Source: Zelonia costaricensis (taxonomy: Eukaryota > Euglenozoa > Kinetoplastea > Trypanosomatida > Trypanosomatidae). Taken from it: a stretch of DNA of 52,521 nucleotides. This document shows positions 14,247 through 24,183 of the stretch, one piece after another. A model generated the notes under the pieces. That model saw only the letters and a list, made by a program, of their open reading frames with translations. It did no database searches and had not been told where the DNA came from. The translations under genes and the position numbers were made by a program. The DNA lies in contig JASAOO010003390.1 of the NCBI GenBank assembly GCA_030849075.1, positions 1 to 52,521 of the forward strand, in the 5' to 3' direction. Positions within the stretch are counted from its first letter, which is position 1; the number at the start of each line of letters is the position of its first letter.

Positions 14247-15210
14247 CGAGAAGCCAAAAAGAAAAAGAAGGACACGCGGGCAGATGGCCTTGACAGCTCG
14301 GCTCCCTGCCGGAGGGGGGGGGGTGGGTGGGGTGCGTGCGCCGGAGCGACGGCAGCTCTGCTGTTTCGTCTTTTCTTGGGACGTTTTTTGTTCACTTGAC
14401 GCCGCACGCCGCCTGCTCGATCGTGTTTCTCCGATTTGTGCCTTTCCAATCGGGTCGTTCGGCCTCACGCCTTGCGTCTTTTTAAAAAATAGTTTACGGT
14501 TGCTGTCTTTTTCCCCACCGCGCGTGAGCATTTTGTTCGAATCGATCACAACTCAGCCCCTTCCCTCCCCCTATGCGCTCTTCGCGGCTCGCGAAGTTCG
14601 CTGCAGTGCCCACGCAGAGGGACACCGGTGCCCCTCCCCCCTCCCTTCTCCGCCGCCCATCGAGGCTCGCGTATTCGTCTGCCACCGCTCTTGCCGGTTT
14701 CCCTTGGAAAAAAAGGGAAGGTAAGCACGAAGGTAGGCCACTGTCGGGTCTCTGCGCTGGCAAGCAATGTGCGGCATTGAGCGCTCTGCCGTTCTCCACC
14801 TGAAACTCCCTGGCGACTCTTTTCGCTTTGCCCGCTTCCTCTCTAAACGCCGTGGCAACTCCACCTTCCCTTCTCCACCCCTTCCTCCCCCTCACCACGC
14901 GTACTGCTCATGCAAGACCAACACAGGTCTTGCGCCGCTGCCCGGGCAACAAGAGCAGGCGCCGAAGAGAAGGAGCTCCCCCCCCCCCGCCACCCTCGGC
15001 ACAAACACACACCACAGAGTGAGGCTGCCACGGTCTCGTGATCTCCAGTGCCCACGTCACCTCAAATCCCTCCCGCCTCCCCACTTCTACCCCCTCAGCG
15101 CTGCGCACCGCCACGCGGGGGGGGGGGTGGGGGGTCTACCGCCACATCTGACCGCGTTGCGCAACCCCTCCTCGCTCACTCAGGCACACGTGAGCAACGG
15201 CCGCATACAC
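14247..15210. other. Spacer before the 1321-residue unknown gene
   Basis: Almost 1 kb with C/T tracts, a G run near 14313-14322 and another near 15118-15134. The downstream frame is open from an ATG at 14767, but the 148 extra residues are Pro/His/Ser-rich and look like translated UTR. A candidate splice site at 15097-15098 lies inside that extension. Confidence 0.6.
15068..15098 (+). promoter_or_regulatory. Predicted trans-splice acceptor, unknown 1321-residue gene
   Basis: A clean C/T tract ends in CAG at 15096-15098. Splicing here would remove the upstream ATG at 14767 and leave 15211 as the first in-frame ATG, supporting the shorter protein. Confidence 0.45.
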
Positions 15211-18200
15211 ATGCTGCACCACACGGCCACCGGCCTGGTGGCGACGTCGCGACCACGGTGGTGGTGGTGGTGGCGGGCCGCAGTGCGTCCCTGCACAGAC
15301 CCTGCTCACAGCGGAGGCAGCCACAGCAGCAGCAACCGCCGTGGTACGGAGGCGTCTGTGAGCGAGGAAGCGGTGCGGCTGCCGGAAGCGGTACTGGACG
15401 CGTGTCTGCCTTCCGCCACCCGCGCGAGGCTTGCGGGTTGGCCGTTGGCCGAGTACGCCCCCGTCGTGCTGCGGCGTATTCCCATGCCGTTGGCACCCTC
15501 GACGCGACGCGCGGCCACGCGCCACGCGATGCCGTACCGACCACTGGCGGCGCTGCCTGGTGCGGAGGACGACACCGTCGACGTTGCGCCGTGCTCCACT
15601 CTGGGCGCGCTGCACGACGCCCTCCTGGCGGACGCGCGCGGCGGCGGATGCCCGACGCTGCCGTCGCTCGAGGCGCTCTTCAGCTGGCTCACCACGCTCG
15701 CCCCGCTCTTCCTGTGCTTGCACCTTGACGACGAGGGGGGACTGGGGTGTGCAGACGCCACGCACGGGGTGGAGGTCCTTGCGGCGCGCTGTGCAGCGGC
15801 GTCGGCGTCGGCTAGGCACCCGGTGCACCCGCTCGTGCGCCGCCGCCTGCGTAACGTGCGCGTCTCGTGGCGGCCGTGGCTGAGTGAGGCCCACGTTACG
15901 CGTCTTGTCACGGCCGCCTCAGCCACCGACAGAAGGACAGGCGACGTTCGCGTCTCGCGTGCCGCCTTGTGCACACCGCATCAGGCAGGTGGGGCTGCGG
16001 GCGTCGAGTCACCACCCACACGCCGCTCCGACACGGTCTCTGCCGAGGCCTGGGCGGTGCTCTTCGAGCACGTGCCGTCGTTCTTCGTTGCTGTGGCGCT
16101 CGTCGAGGCGAGTCTGCAGCGGGTGCACTCACCGGAGCAGGTGGCGCGCATGCTGGCGGCGTGGACGGAGGGGCACCATCACCACGGCAGCACCGACGGC
16201 GCTCCGCTGCAGTGGAGCCACCCCTTTGTCGAGGTGTCGCCGTGCGGCTCTGCGGTTCGCGCGCCGACGCGCGACGCGTGCTTGCAGGCCGGCTGCCCGG
16301 CGCACCTGCTGTACGCAACGCAGCACGTGGCCACGCGCTCGGCGACTGAGGCACGGTATTCGCTGCTGCGCTGCTCCGACGGCAGTCCAGGTGGCATGAA
16401 CGAGGCGTTGGCGCTGCTGTGCGCGGTGGCCCCGTCGGCTGCGCCGCGCTCCCTCGCTGAGGTGCGCGAGCGCTTTCGCTGCCACACCGCGTCTCCTGAG
16501 ATGTGTGCGTCAACCGGCCTTCGACTCCGCCTGCCGTGCGCAGAGGCGCTGCTGGACCACCCTGACCTCGCCTTTGCCGTCGAGTTGACGGACAGAGTGT
16601 CAGGTCAGCATTGCATCGGCCTCCCGCACACTGCAAGCTCGGAAGGAATCTGTGGGCCTCTCGTGCAACTAGGTGGCTCCCTATTACATCCTCACCGCGG
16701 CCGCGCCGACGCGGCATTCGCGGCCACGGCTGCTGCGGCGGCAGCGGTGGCATCGCCACTGACGTGCATCCCCGTGGCCAGGGACGGCGGCAGCGCGCAC
16801 GCCTTCTCGGTTCGCTTCCACGACGCGCGTGCAAGTGCGGCTGTTGTACTGCGGGACGTGGCGGCGCTGCTGTCTGCCTCGCAGTCGGCCACTGACGCGG
16901 AGGACGCTGCACCCGTTCTTTGTCTCCGCGGGGTCGGCTCACTGGTTCTCGTTGGCGCCGTTCAACATGCGCGCCGAGTCGTGGATGTTGTCGCGGTGGA
17001 GAGCCGGGAGCTGCGCACGCTTCTCCGAGCCGAGCGCGGCACTTCTGGCGACACTGCGCCAGTGACGGAGAGCCCAGATGGGCAGCCGTTGGTGGAGTTC
17101 GTCTCGCGGCTCATCGGGTCAGCTGCCGTTTCGAAGATCGTGCCCACCCACGCTTTCACCGACTGCGCGTCCGGGCGCGGCGCCGAGTCGAGCATGGAGG
17201 CGCTGCTCAGCACGCTGCCTGCGTCGGCTTTGGAGACAGTGTGCTGTCTGGAGCACGTTGCCCACTTCGTCGGCTACCCGACTGGCGCGGCACTGCTGCA
17301 TGTTTCGCGGCGCGTCGATGCGGACGTGCTGCTGGCCGCCACCATTCTCGCGCGCTGTGGTTGCACCGCTGAGCTACCGAAGCAGAGCACCAGCTGTTTG
17401 GCAGGCCGCGGCTTGACTGAGCCCGGCAGGGACACCGCAAGCAGGCCAGAGTCTGACGGTACGGCTGAGGAGGAGGACGTAAACCGGTGCCTTACAGAGA
17501 CAGCAGCGGTAACGATGGCCGCCTCCCTCCTGTTGACGCACTTGGGGCCGCACGCCCATCCGCCGCTGCCGCAGCACCGCGACAGACACGCAGCGGCTGC
17601 CGACTCGGCGGAGTGGCCACTAAATGCGTCGCTTTTGGCGTCGCTGCGGCGTTGGGCACGTGGTCCGTCTTGGCTGGCCCAACAAGACGGCTTGCGTCGG
17701 CGGCTCGCCCGCTATCAGAGCTGGCTGGCCGGTGCGACCGGCGTACACGACTGCGCGCGGGACATCGCCTCCGTGCCGGTCAGCGACTCGGCAAACGTCA
17801 CGGAGGGCCTCGAGGTGAAGCTGGGCGAGCTGGTGCGTATCTTCGGGCCGGAGCCGCTCCCGCTGGCACACTGCAGCCCTCAACGGCGCACGACGGCGGG
17901 CACCAGCGATGCAGCAAGTGCAGTGGAGACGCAGGAGGTGCCGTCCTGCCGACCTCATCAAACGACGGCACTTGACACCGCAAAGGTGCACTTGGAGCGG
18001 CCACTCGCCCCTCTGCCCACGACAACAACGCCGGCGCCGCCTCCATTCGAGGTGCCACAAGAACCCAGCCCCGTGGCGACCGAGCTCGATGACGTCGAAG
18101 TGGATGCGCTGCTGCACGACTCCCTCATTGCCGATGCCGCCGCGGTGCTGCAGGAACGCGCAGTCGCCAAGGAGACGGGCGCTGCGTCAGAAGAGCTCCG

Positions 18201-19176
18201 CGCACGTTCACACGTTGACAGCGAAGTAACCACTCCGCCTCCTTCGGCTCCACTGCTGATTCAGAGTGCGGGCGAAGGTGCAGCGTCCGCGTGCGGCGCG
18301 GCGGAGGACGACGCGCTGCGGTCGTACTTGTCCTCGCTGTTCGACGACACCGGTGCGAGGCTGCAAGCCGACGGCGTGGTGGCGCCGCCTGTTTTGATGG
18401 ACCGTGCAGAGAGTCAGAAGCAAGGGTGTGTGACCGGCGCCACGGACTCGGCGAAGCCCGCATCGGCGTCCTCCGTTGCAACGCCACCGGTGTTCACCAC
18501 AGCCACTGACGCCTCGCTGGCCACCGTGTCGCCCACGTTGCCTTCAGTCGGAGCAGCTCAAGACGACGCGGGTAATCTGCCGCACTCGTTCTTTCTCGGA
18601 CCGGCTGGACGCACCGGCAAGACCACGTCCGTCGATGTGCCGTATGCCACTGGAGCATGCACGGCGACACCGTTCCTGACGAAGGAGCCACCGGCAGCGG
18701 TGGGGGGCGCCTCGGGAATTTTCGCATGGCCGCCTTCGCCTCGGGCTGCCGGAGAGGCGCAGCCGTCGGTAGCTGCAGCACACGTGTCAGCACCGTGGCC
18801 ATCGTCCCCGCCTGCCGTGCGGACGTGTGCCCAATCGGCGGCCTCGTGCGGTCCGTGGTCTGCCACAGGCAGGCCTACAGCGGAGATGGGCGACGGCGAG
18901 GGCGACGCGTGGATATTGCGTGGTCGTTACCCGGGCGATCGAGGACGCACCCACTATGCTCGAGTTCAGCAAGCGCACTCGTTGCACACGACGCGCGGTG
19001 AGGTGCCGCGCCGGTCGCCCCCGGCGTGGCCGTGCTGCACTTCGTCACCGCCACCGCCTCCAGTGACGCCACTCGCCGCTTTTGGTAGCACGGAGGCAGA
19101 GCGGCTGCGCTTGGCGTCGCTGCTGGTGGACATTCTCCGCAGCACCTCACGGCCGCCGTCGCCGCCGCCTCGCTGA
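15211..19176 (+). CDS. Large hypothetical protein, possible exonuclease-like segment
   Basis: I do not recognise this 1321-residue protein. Its codon use (strong G/C third position) matches the neighbouring genes, so it is very likely real. The N-terminus has few acidic residues, several Arg and Ser, and a run of five Trp at about 17-21 from a TGG repeat; a mitochondrial import signal is possible. Residues 50-470 are Ala/Arg/Leu-rich and look folded. Around 565-660 the order of hydrophobic strands and the pattern LVLVGAVQHARRVVDV followed by a VSKIVPTHAFTDC segment faintly resembles RNase D/EXD1-type 3'-5' exonuclease folds. The usual acidic catalytic residues are not evident, so this is only a guess. 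From about 880 onward the protein is low in predicted structure, rich in Ala, Pro, Ser and Thr. No membrane segment is clear. An alternative start at 14767 would add 148 UTR-like residues. Confidence 0.8.
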   Translation: MLHHTATGLVATSRPRWWWWWRAAVRPCTDPAHSGGSHSSSNRRGTEASVSEEAVRLPEAVLDACLPSATRARLAGWPLAEYAPVVLRRIPMPLAPSTRRAATRHAMPYRPLAALPGAEDDTVDVAPCSTLGALHDALLADARGGGCPTLPSLEALFSWLTTLAPLFLCLHLDDEGGLGCADATHGVEVLAARCAAASASARHPVHPLVRRRLRNVRVSWRPWLSEAHVTRLVTAASATDRRTGDVRVSRAALCTPHQAGGAAGVESPPTRRSDTVSAEAWAVLFEHVPSFFVAVALVEASLQRVHSPEQVARMLAAWTEGHHHHGSTDGAPLQWSHPFVEVSPCGSAVRAPTRDACLQAGCPAHLLYATQHVATRSATEARYSLLRCSDGSPGGMNEALALLCAVAPSAAPRSLAEVRERFRCHTASPEMCASTGLRLRLPCAEALLDHPDLAFAVELTDRVSGQHCIGLPHTASSEGICGPLVQLGGSLLHPHRGRADAAFAATAAAAAAVASPLTCIPVARDGGSAHAFSVRFHDARASAAVVLRDVAALLSASQSATDAEDAAPVLCLRGVGSLVLVGAVQHARRVVDVVAVESRELRTLLRAERGTSGDTAPVTESPDGQPLVEFVSRLIGSAAVSKIVPTHAFTDCASGRGAESSMEALLSTLPASALETVCCLEHVAHFVGYPTGAALLHVSRRVDADVLLAATILARCGCTAELPKQSTSCLAGRGLTEPGRDTASRPESDGTAEEEDVNRCLTETAAVTMAASLLLTHLGPHAHPPLPQHRDRHAAAADSAEWPLNASLLASLRRWARGPSWLAQQDGLRRRLARYQSWLAGATGVHDCARDIASVPVSDSANVTEGLEVKLGELVRIFGPEPLPLAHCSPQRRTTAGTSDAASAVETQEVPSCRPHQTTALDTAKVHLERPLAPLPTTTTPAPPPFEVPQEPSPVATELDDVEVDALLHDSLIADAAAVLQERAVAKETGAASEELRARSHVDSEVTTPPPSAPLLIQSAGEGAASACGAAEDDALRSYLSSLFDDTGARLQADGVVAPPVLMDRAESQKQGCVTGATDSAKPASASSVATPPVFTTATDASLATVSPTLPSVGAAQDDAGNLPHSFFLGPAGRTGKTTSVDVPYATGACTATPFLTKEPPAAVGGASGIFAWPPSPRAAGEAQPSVAAAHVSAPWPSSPPAVRTCAQSAASCGPWSATGRPTAEMGDGEGDAWILRGRYPGDRGRTHYARVQQAHSLHTTRGEVPRRSPPAWPCCTSSPPPPPVTPLAAFGSTEAERLRLASLLVDILRSTSRPPSPPPR

Positions 19177-20105
19177 CGTGCCGCTCTAGGCAGCCGTGCG
19201 TCGCCTTGGTCGTCTTTTCTTTTCTTCTCTCCACACGTAGAGCGGCGAGGGACGTGTAGGGGTGGGGTGCCTCTCTCCCTCCCACGCCTGGCCCTCGCAT
19301 CCCCCTTCCCGCTCTGCTCATTGTTTCCTCGCTGCCGCCGCACTGCTGCTCCTCTGCTCTTCCTGCTCGAGAAGAACGCAAAGAAACAAAAAAAACGAGG
19401 TGCACTCCTTTCCCGAGCGCGCACCCGCTGCGCCGCGAATGCCGTGAGAAGGGAAAGCGAGAAACGAAAAACAAAACGGGTATGGCCGCGGCGGACAAGG
19501 TTGCGAGGCCAGAGACTGTTCGTGGCAGCCGCGGCCGCAGCAGCACAGTCCTCCTTCGGCGCGAAGCGAGTGCTGCGCCATGTCTACCCCCCCCCCTCCC
19601 CCCGCCCCGCCTCGAGCTCTGTCCATCGCTGTGGCTTCTTGAACACACGGTTGCGGCTCGAAACATGCTGCCCTGTGTCTTTCATCGCCTCTACACCCCG
19701 CTTGAACCCACCCTTGCCTCCCGCCCTCCCCCTTCTTCGTGCCCCCCTTCCTCCTCCCTCCCCCGTGTCGCCTCTAACGTATTGGCAAGCACAGCTGCTT
19801 TGACGCGCCCTCCTCCTCATCCACTCGAAAGCACACAAACACAAACACAAACACACACGCACACATACACACGCACAAGCCTTCTTCCGTCCCTCCCCCC
19901 TCCCCCCTAGCGCACGGCCTTCTGTCCTTCTCCCACTCCCCTCCTCTGCGTGGAGTTGGGTTTTCCTTTTCGCTCCTTGTGTCCTCGACTCGCTGCCGCA
20001 CTCGCTTGTCACCGCAACAGAAGGAAGCTCACCCCCCCCCCTCCTTACCCGCTCCTACCCGCTTCCCTGCCTACCGCCCTTCCCTCCTCTCTTCTGGAGA
20101 CCTTG
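19177..20105. other. Spacer upstream of the CNNM-type gene
   Basis: About 930 bases of C/T-rich sequence with A runs near 19387-19396 and a CA-rich stretch near 19833-19877. No protein-like frame was found. The downstream frame is open back to 19950, but without an ATG until 20106. Confidence 0.65.
20032..20099 (+). promoter_or_regulatory. Predicted trans-splice acceptor, CNNM-type gene
   Basis: A long, almost pure C/T tract from 20032 leads to AG at 20098-20099, only six bases before the ATG at 20106. Confidence 0.4.
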
Positions 20106-21923
20106 ATGCGACTCCCGTTGCCTTTCCTGTCGGGCCGCCGACGCCCGGCTGCTGCGACCGCGCTTTCACTCCTCCAGCTCCTCCTCGCGCTGGTCGTGGT
20201 CGCTGCTGCGGTGCACGCGACAGCTGCCAGGGCCGCCGCGGCTGTGTCCAACAGCACGACCGAGATAGCCGGTGCCCACGAGGACGAGGATCAGATGACA
20301 GTCGAGGAGGGCACCGAGAACCTCGGCACGTCCGGGTGGGTGTCCCTGATCGTGGCCGACTCCATCCTGCTGCTCTTTGCCGCCTTGTTCGCCGGCTTGA
20401 CGCTGGCCCTGCTAGGACTGGACACGCTGTCGCTCGAGATTATCGCTGACAGCGGCTCCGAGCCGGACAAGACGTATGCGCAGAAGATCTTGCCCATTCG
20501 CCAGCTTGGTAACCAGCTGCTGTGCACGCTCATCCTCGGCAACGTCATGGTCAACACGCTGATTGCGCAGATCACCGACTCGCACATCCACGGCTGGGTG
20601 GCCACGATCGTCTCGACCGCGCTGACCACCCTCGGCGGCGAGGTCATCCCGCAGGCGCTCATGTCGGCGCACGCCCTGCAGGTCGGGTCCAGGTCGGCGC
20701 CGCTTGTGAAGTTCTTTGTCGTCATCTTCTGGCCCCTCTGCAAGCCGCTGAGCATGATCCTCGACAAGTTCATCGGCAAGGACCCCGGCCAGATTTACGA
20801 GCGCAACGAGCTGAAGAAGCTGATGTTCATGCATGCCGCGCGCAGCGCCGAGTCTGGCATCGGCGCCGGTGAGGTGGACCTGATGGTCGGCGCCATGGAG
20901 CTGCACGAGAAGACCGTCATGGAGGTGATGACGCCGGTGAGCGAGATGCTGATGCTGGAGGCGAATGAGCGGCTCAACGAGGAGACGATCCAGCTCATCT
21001 CCGACCACGGCCACAGCCGCATTCCGGTGTACCAGACCACCAAGAACAACGTCATTGGCGTGCTCTTTGCCAAGGACCTGCTCATGGCGAACCCGCAGGA
21101 GAACACCAAGGTGCTGCTGCTCGTCAAGTTCTACAACCGCCGCTGCCACGTCGTGCCGTCCGAGACGAAGCTCATTTCGATGCTCAAGTACTTCCAAACC
21201 GGCAAGTCGCACATCGCGCTCGTGCAGGAGGTGCAGCAGCGTCCCTACGGCGACCCGTACTACGAGGTGAAGGGGCTTGTGACAATGGAGGACATCATCG
21301 AGGAGCTCATCCACAGCGAGATCTTCGACGAGTACGACATCGACCCGCAGCAGATCCAGAACGCGGCGCTCGGCAACGCCTCCAACATCGCGAAGCGGCA
21401 GGTCGGCCTCACATCCAAGTGCTCGCGCCGCGTGCACCTCAACCACAACGAGTTGCGCGCCGCCGCGCTCTTCTTGTGCGAGTCGCTGCCGGAGCTGAGC
21501 ATGGAGGACGTCACGGCGCTCACGCAGGGCATGGCGGAGTGCACGACCATCTACCGCGTGCGGGCCCCGAAGGACTCGCGCGGCATGGAGGACGACGACA
21601 AGCAGAACGTCTGGCTCTACCGCGAGGGCGTGCCGTCGTCCGTCTTCACGCTGGTCGTCTCGGGCAGGGTGGAGGTGTTCGCGGGCAAGGAGTCGATCGC
21701 GCTGGAGATGGGCAGCTGGTCCCTCCTGGCCACCGACGCGCTCTCGTCCGACCTCTTTGTGCCCACGTTTAGCTGCCGCGTGGTGCAGGACTCGACGCTC
21801 ATCCAAATCACGCGGGAGGCCTACGTGGAGATGCTGCGTCTCTGCAATAGCGCCGCGGCGGATGTGTCGCACGCCACCTCAGCTACCGTGACCCTGGAGA
21901 GCAAGGTCGCCGAGACCATGTAG
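20106..21923 (+). CDS. CNNM/Mam3-type membrane protein (Mg2+/metal transport)
   Basis: This 605-residue protein has the full order of a CNNM (ancient conserved domain) protein. A hydrophobic leader at about 16-45 is followed by a DUF21 membrane domain at about 75-230, with GLTLALLGLD and GEVIPQA, close to the conserved CNNM patterns. A paired CBS module follows (about 270-420), with the typical stretches EVMTPVSEMLML, HSRIPVYQ, VLFAKDLLM, GKSHIALVQEV and VTMEDIIEELI. The C-terminal region (about 500-580) resembles the cyclic-nucleotide-binding-like domain of animal CNNMs, with VVSGRVEVFAGKE and a final ITREAYVEML. CNNM proteins are integral membrane proteins linked to magnesium export or homeostasis; whether this one transports metal itself is not shown by sequence. 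The ATG at 20106 is the first in frame and gives a signal-like N-terminus. No truncation is seen. Confidence 0.9.
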   Translation: MRLPLPFLSGRRRPAAATALSLLQLLLALVVVAAAVHATAARAAAAVSNSTTEIAGAHEDEDQMTVEEGTENLGTSGWVSLIVADSILLLFAALFAGLTLALLGLDTLSLEIIADSGSEPDKTYAQKILPIRQLGNQLLCTLILGNVMVNTLIAQITDSHIHGWVATIVSTALTTLGGEVIPQALMSAHALQVGSRSAPLVKFFVVIFWPLCKPLSMILDKFIGKDPGQIYERNELKKLMFMHAARSAESGIGAGEVDLMVGAMELHEKTVMEVMTPVSEMLMLEANERLNEETIQLISDHGHSRIPVYQTTKNNVIGVLFAKDLLMANPQENTKVLLLVKFYNRRCHVVPSETKLISMLKYFQTGKSHIALVQEVQQRPYGDPYYEVKGLVTMEDIIEELIHSEIFDEYDIDPQQIQNAALGNASNIAKRQVGLTSKCSRRVHLNHNELRAAALFLCESLPELSMEDVTALTQGMAECTTIYRVRAPKDSRGMEDDDKQNVWLYREGVPSSVFTLVVSGRVEVFAGKESIALEMGSWSLLATDALSSDLFVPTFSCRVVQDSTLIQITREAYVEMLRLCNSAAADVSHATSATVTLESKVAETM

Positions 21924-22966
21924 GGTGCAATGGAGCAGCGAGGAGGGCGGGGGGGGGGGGGAATGGGTGCGTACGTGGCGCAGCGCAATGCTCCCCCCTC
22001 CCTCCCGCTCTGCTGCTTCTGTGCCTTCCACACGTGCGCTGTGCGCCAGCATGCATCTGTGATGTTGACCCCGCGTGCCGAGCGCTACGCTGTCTTTGTT
22101 TGTCTTTCTTTTCTTTTCTTGGTTCTCGTAGTACCCGACTTGTTCGTGGTTTTCCATTTTCTCCCCCTTCTGGTATGGTTGTCTCGATTCTCTCTTTTCT
22201 TTTTCTTGTTGCTTGGCGTTCTATGCTGGCCCGGCGCTCTTCCGCGTCCTGTTAGCGTCGTCAGCGCGGTGCACAGTGCCAAGGCGAATCCGTGAAGCAT
22301 ACGAGTTGGCCTCGTCCTCGTGCCGCAGAGTTGGAGGAGTGGGAGGGGAGGGGGAGGGGGACCGAGAATGCCGTGTGGTCCCTTGCCCGTCGGCGTCGTC
22401 ACCGTCGCCTCTCTGTCTCACCGTGCGTGCCGCGCGATGCTCAGGCGCACCCTCGCACACGCACGCGCACCCCCACTCCTCACACACACACACACACTAC
22501 CGCCGCTGCCGGCATCCCTCGTTTTTCCCACTTTTGCAATTTGTGTAGCCGCACCGATTGCCTCGCCACGCCGTACCTCTTCCGCCTCCACACCACGTAT
22601 CATACACACACACACACACGCGCGCCGCTCTGCTGCACTCTCTTGGGTGCACGCGGGGAGGCGCGTCGACTGCCTGCTCCGTTCGGAGTTTCGCCGATTC
22701 CAGCAAAAAGGCAAAATAAAAATCCATGCGCGTTTGAGAGAGAGAGACCGAGGGGGACGCGCGTTGCACACTTTCTTCCTTACTCCACCCTCCCTTGTCT
22801 CCCTTTCTTTTTTTTTCTTTACCCTTTCATGTTGCGGGATGGCCGCATGTCATGCGGTGACTTCGTTGCCTTCCATGCTCTGTTTGAGAGCAGGAGGAAA
22901 AGTGCAGAACTTGTGAAACTGCGGAACAAGCTCCCTTCAACTGCTTGTCTCTCTCTCTCTACGTGC

Positions 22967-22999
22967 ATGTGTGTGTGTGTGTGTGTGAGTGTGTGTGCG
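22967..22999. repeat. GT microsatellite
   Basis: A run of GT dinucleotides broken once by an AGT. It is one of several CA/GT tracts confined to spacers. Confidence 0.85.
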
Positions 23000-24109
23000 T
23001 GTGCTTATGGGTGTATGCGCGGGTCCTCTTTCCCTTCTGGTGCGACTGCCGCACTTCCGTCTTTCCATCCTCTCCCAAAAGGCCGTGAACCGCACGCACG
23101 TTCTCGTTGCACCTGCGGCGCGTGCGGCTTCGGTAGCCGGCAGAGGAGGCACCCGCGGATGTTCACAAAAAAAAAAGGAGACAATGACAGGCACGCGAGG
23201 TGGTAGCTCGTGCTTGTCTCAAGGGGGGTTCTACGAGTCGTTCTGACGTACTTCATCTCGTGGGCCACCGCGGCAGCCACCGTGTGGTCTGCACGCGGTA
23301 TCTGGGCCTCTCCACGTTACCGATCGGAGGCGCAAAGCACTGCACAAAGAAAACAAGTGTGTCTCGTCAAGGCGCGACCGACACCGTGGTTGTGTTGCCG
23401 CCTGCGGGAGGGCGCTGTAAAGGAGACTTGGGAGGGGGGGGGCTCAACGAGAAAAGTCCGGCGTGGCGCGATGCGAGAGTCCTCGCTGTGTCAGACAGCC
23501 GTGCCAACGCAGCGAAGCAGCGCTTTCGGTGTGTGTTGCTGCGTTCGACACCCACGCCATCACAAGACGACCCGGGACTTGACGGTGGTGCAGCTGCGGC
23601 ACCTGTCTGACGTCGTCATCGTTTGCGTCGGCGAACCTGCGCCGCTCTCTCCACTCAAAAAAAAAAGGAAACATCCGTGCGCACATTCTCTCTCTCTGTA
23701 CTTCCCTTTTGGACCCGCTTCACAACACCTGCCTGCCTGCCGTTTTCTCTTTGTCCTCCTTGTGCACGTGTCTGTGAACGACATCTCGACGCCGCCTGTG
23801 CCACATAACAGCGGCCACTGCAACAACAATCCACGAAACAAAAAAAGAAAAAAAAGAGTCATCGCGCTCACCCACTCCGTGCCTCGCGCCACCAGCAGTG
23901 CGCCAGCAGCCAGCAGTCCCATCGAAAGCAAACAACAAAAAAAGAACAACGGCAGCGCGGCGTGGACGTTGCCGCCACTCCTCTTCCACCCCTTATACAC
24001 CCCCTTCTATCGAGGTCGCCACAAAGACAGCGCCGGTGCTCGGAGTCTCGTGGATCGCTGTCGCTGTGGCCTCGTCGTACCCAGCGTGCGCTCGGTGCAT
24101 CGTGTGAAC

Positions 24110-24158
24110 CTCTCTCCCCTCCCCGATCCCCCTGTCTGTCCCGTCCTCCTCCTTGCAG
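24110..24158 (+). promoter_or_regulatory. Predicted trans-splice acceptor, VPS52-like gene
   Basis: A strong C/T tract ends in GCAG at 24155-24158, 25 bases before the ATG at 24184. No other AG interrupts the tract, so this is one of the best candidates in the window. Confidence 0.55.
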
Positions 24159-24183
24159 CACCTGGCATCGTGCGATCAAGACG

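Larger units (their letters stand above)
21924..24183. other. Long spacer upstream of the VPS52-like gene
   Basis: About 2.3 kb without a supported gene. It contains a G run near 21950-21960, several CA/GT tracts (22483-22498, 22603-22620, 22967-22999) and A runs near 23167-23176 and 23658-23667. Two long open frames (22292-23206 and 23210-24187) translate these repeats into His/Thr or low-complexity stretches and are not credible genes. Confidence 0.65.

Noticed and set aside
14534..14548. Second GTTCGAATC-like tRNA motif
   Set aside because: No complementary T stem and no cloverleaf upstream.
14767..15210. N-terminal extension of the 1321-residue protein by 148 residues
   Set aside because: The extra sequence translates C/T tracts and a G run, and a good splice-acceptor candidate at 15097-15098 would remove the upstream ATG.
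22292..23206. 304-codon open frame in the spacer before the VPS52-like gene
   Set aside because: It translates CA and GT microsatellites into His-Thr and Cys-Val runs; it is not protein-like.
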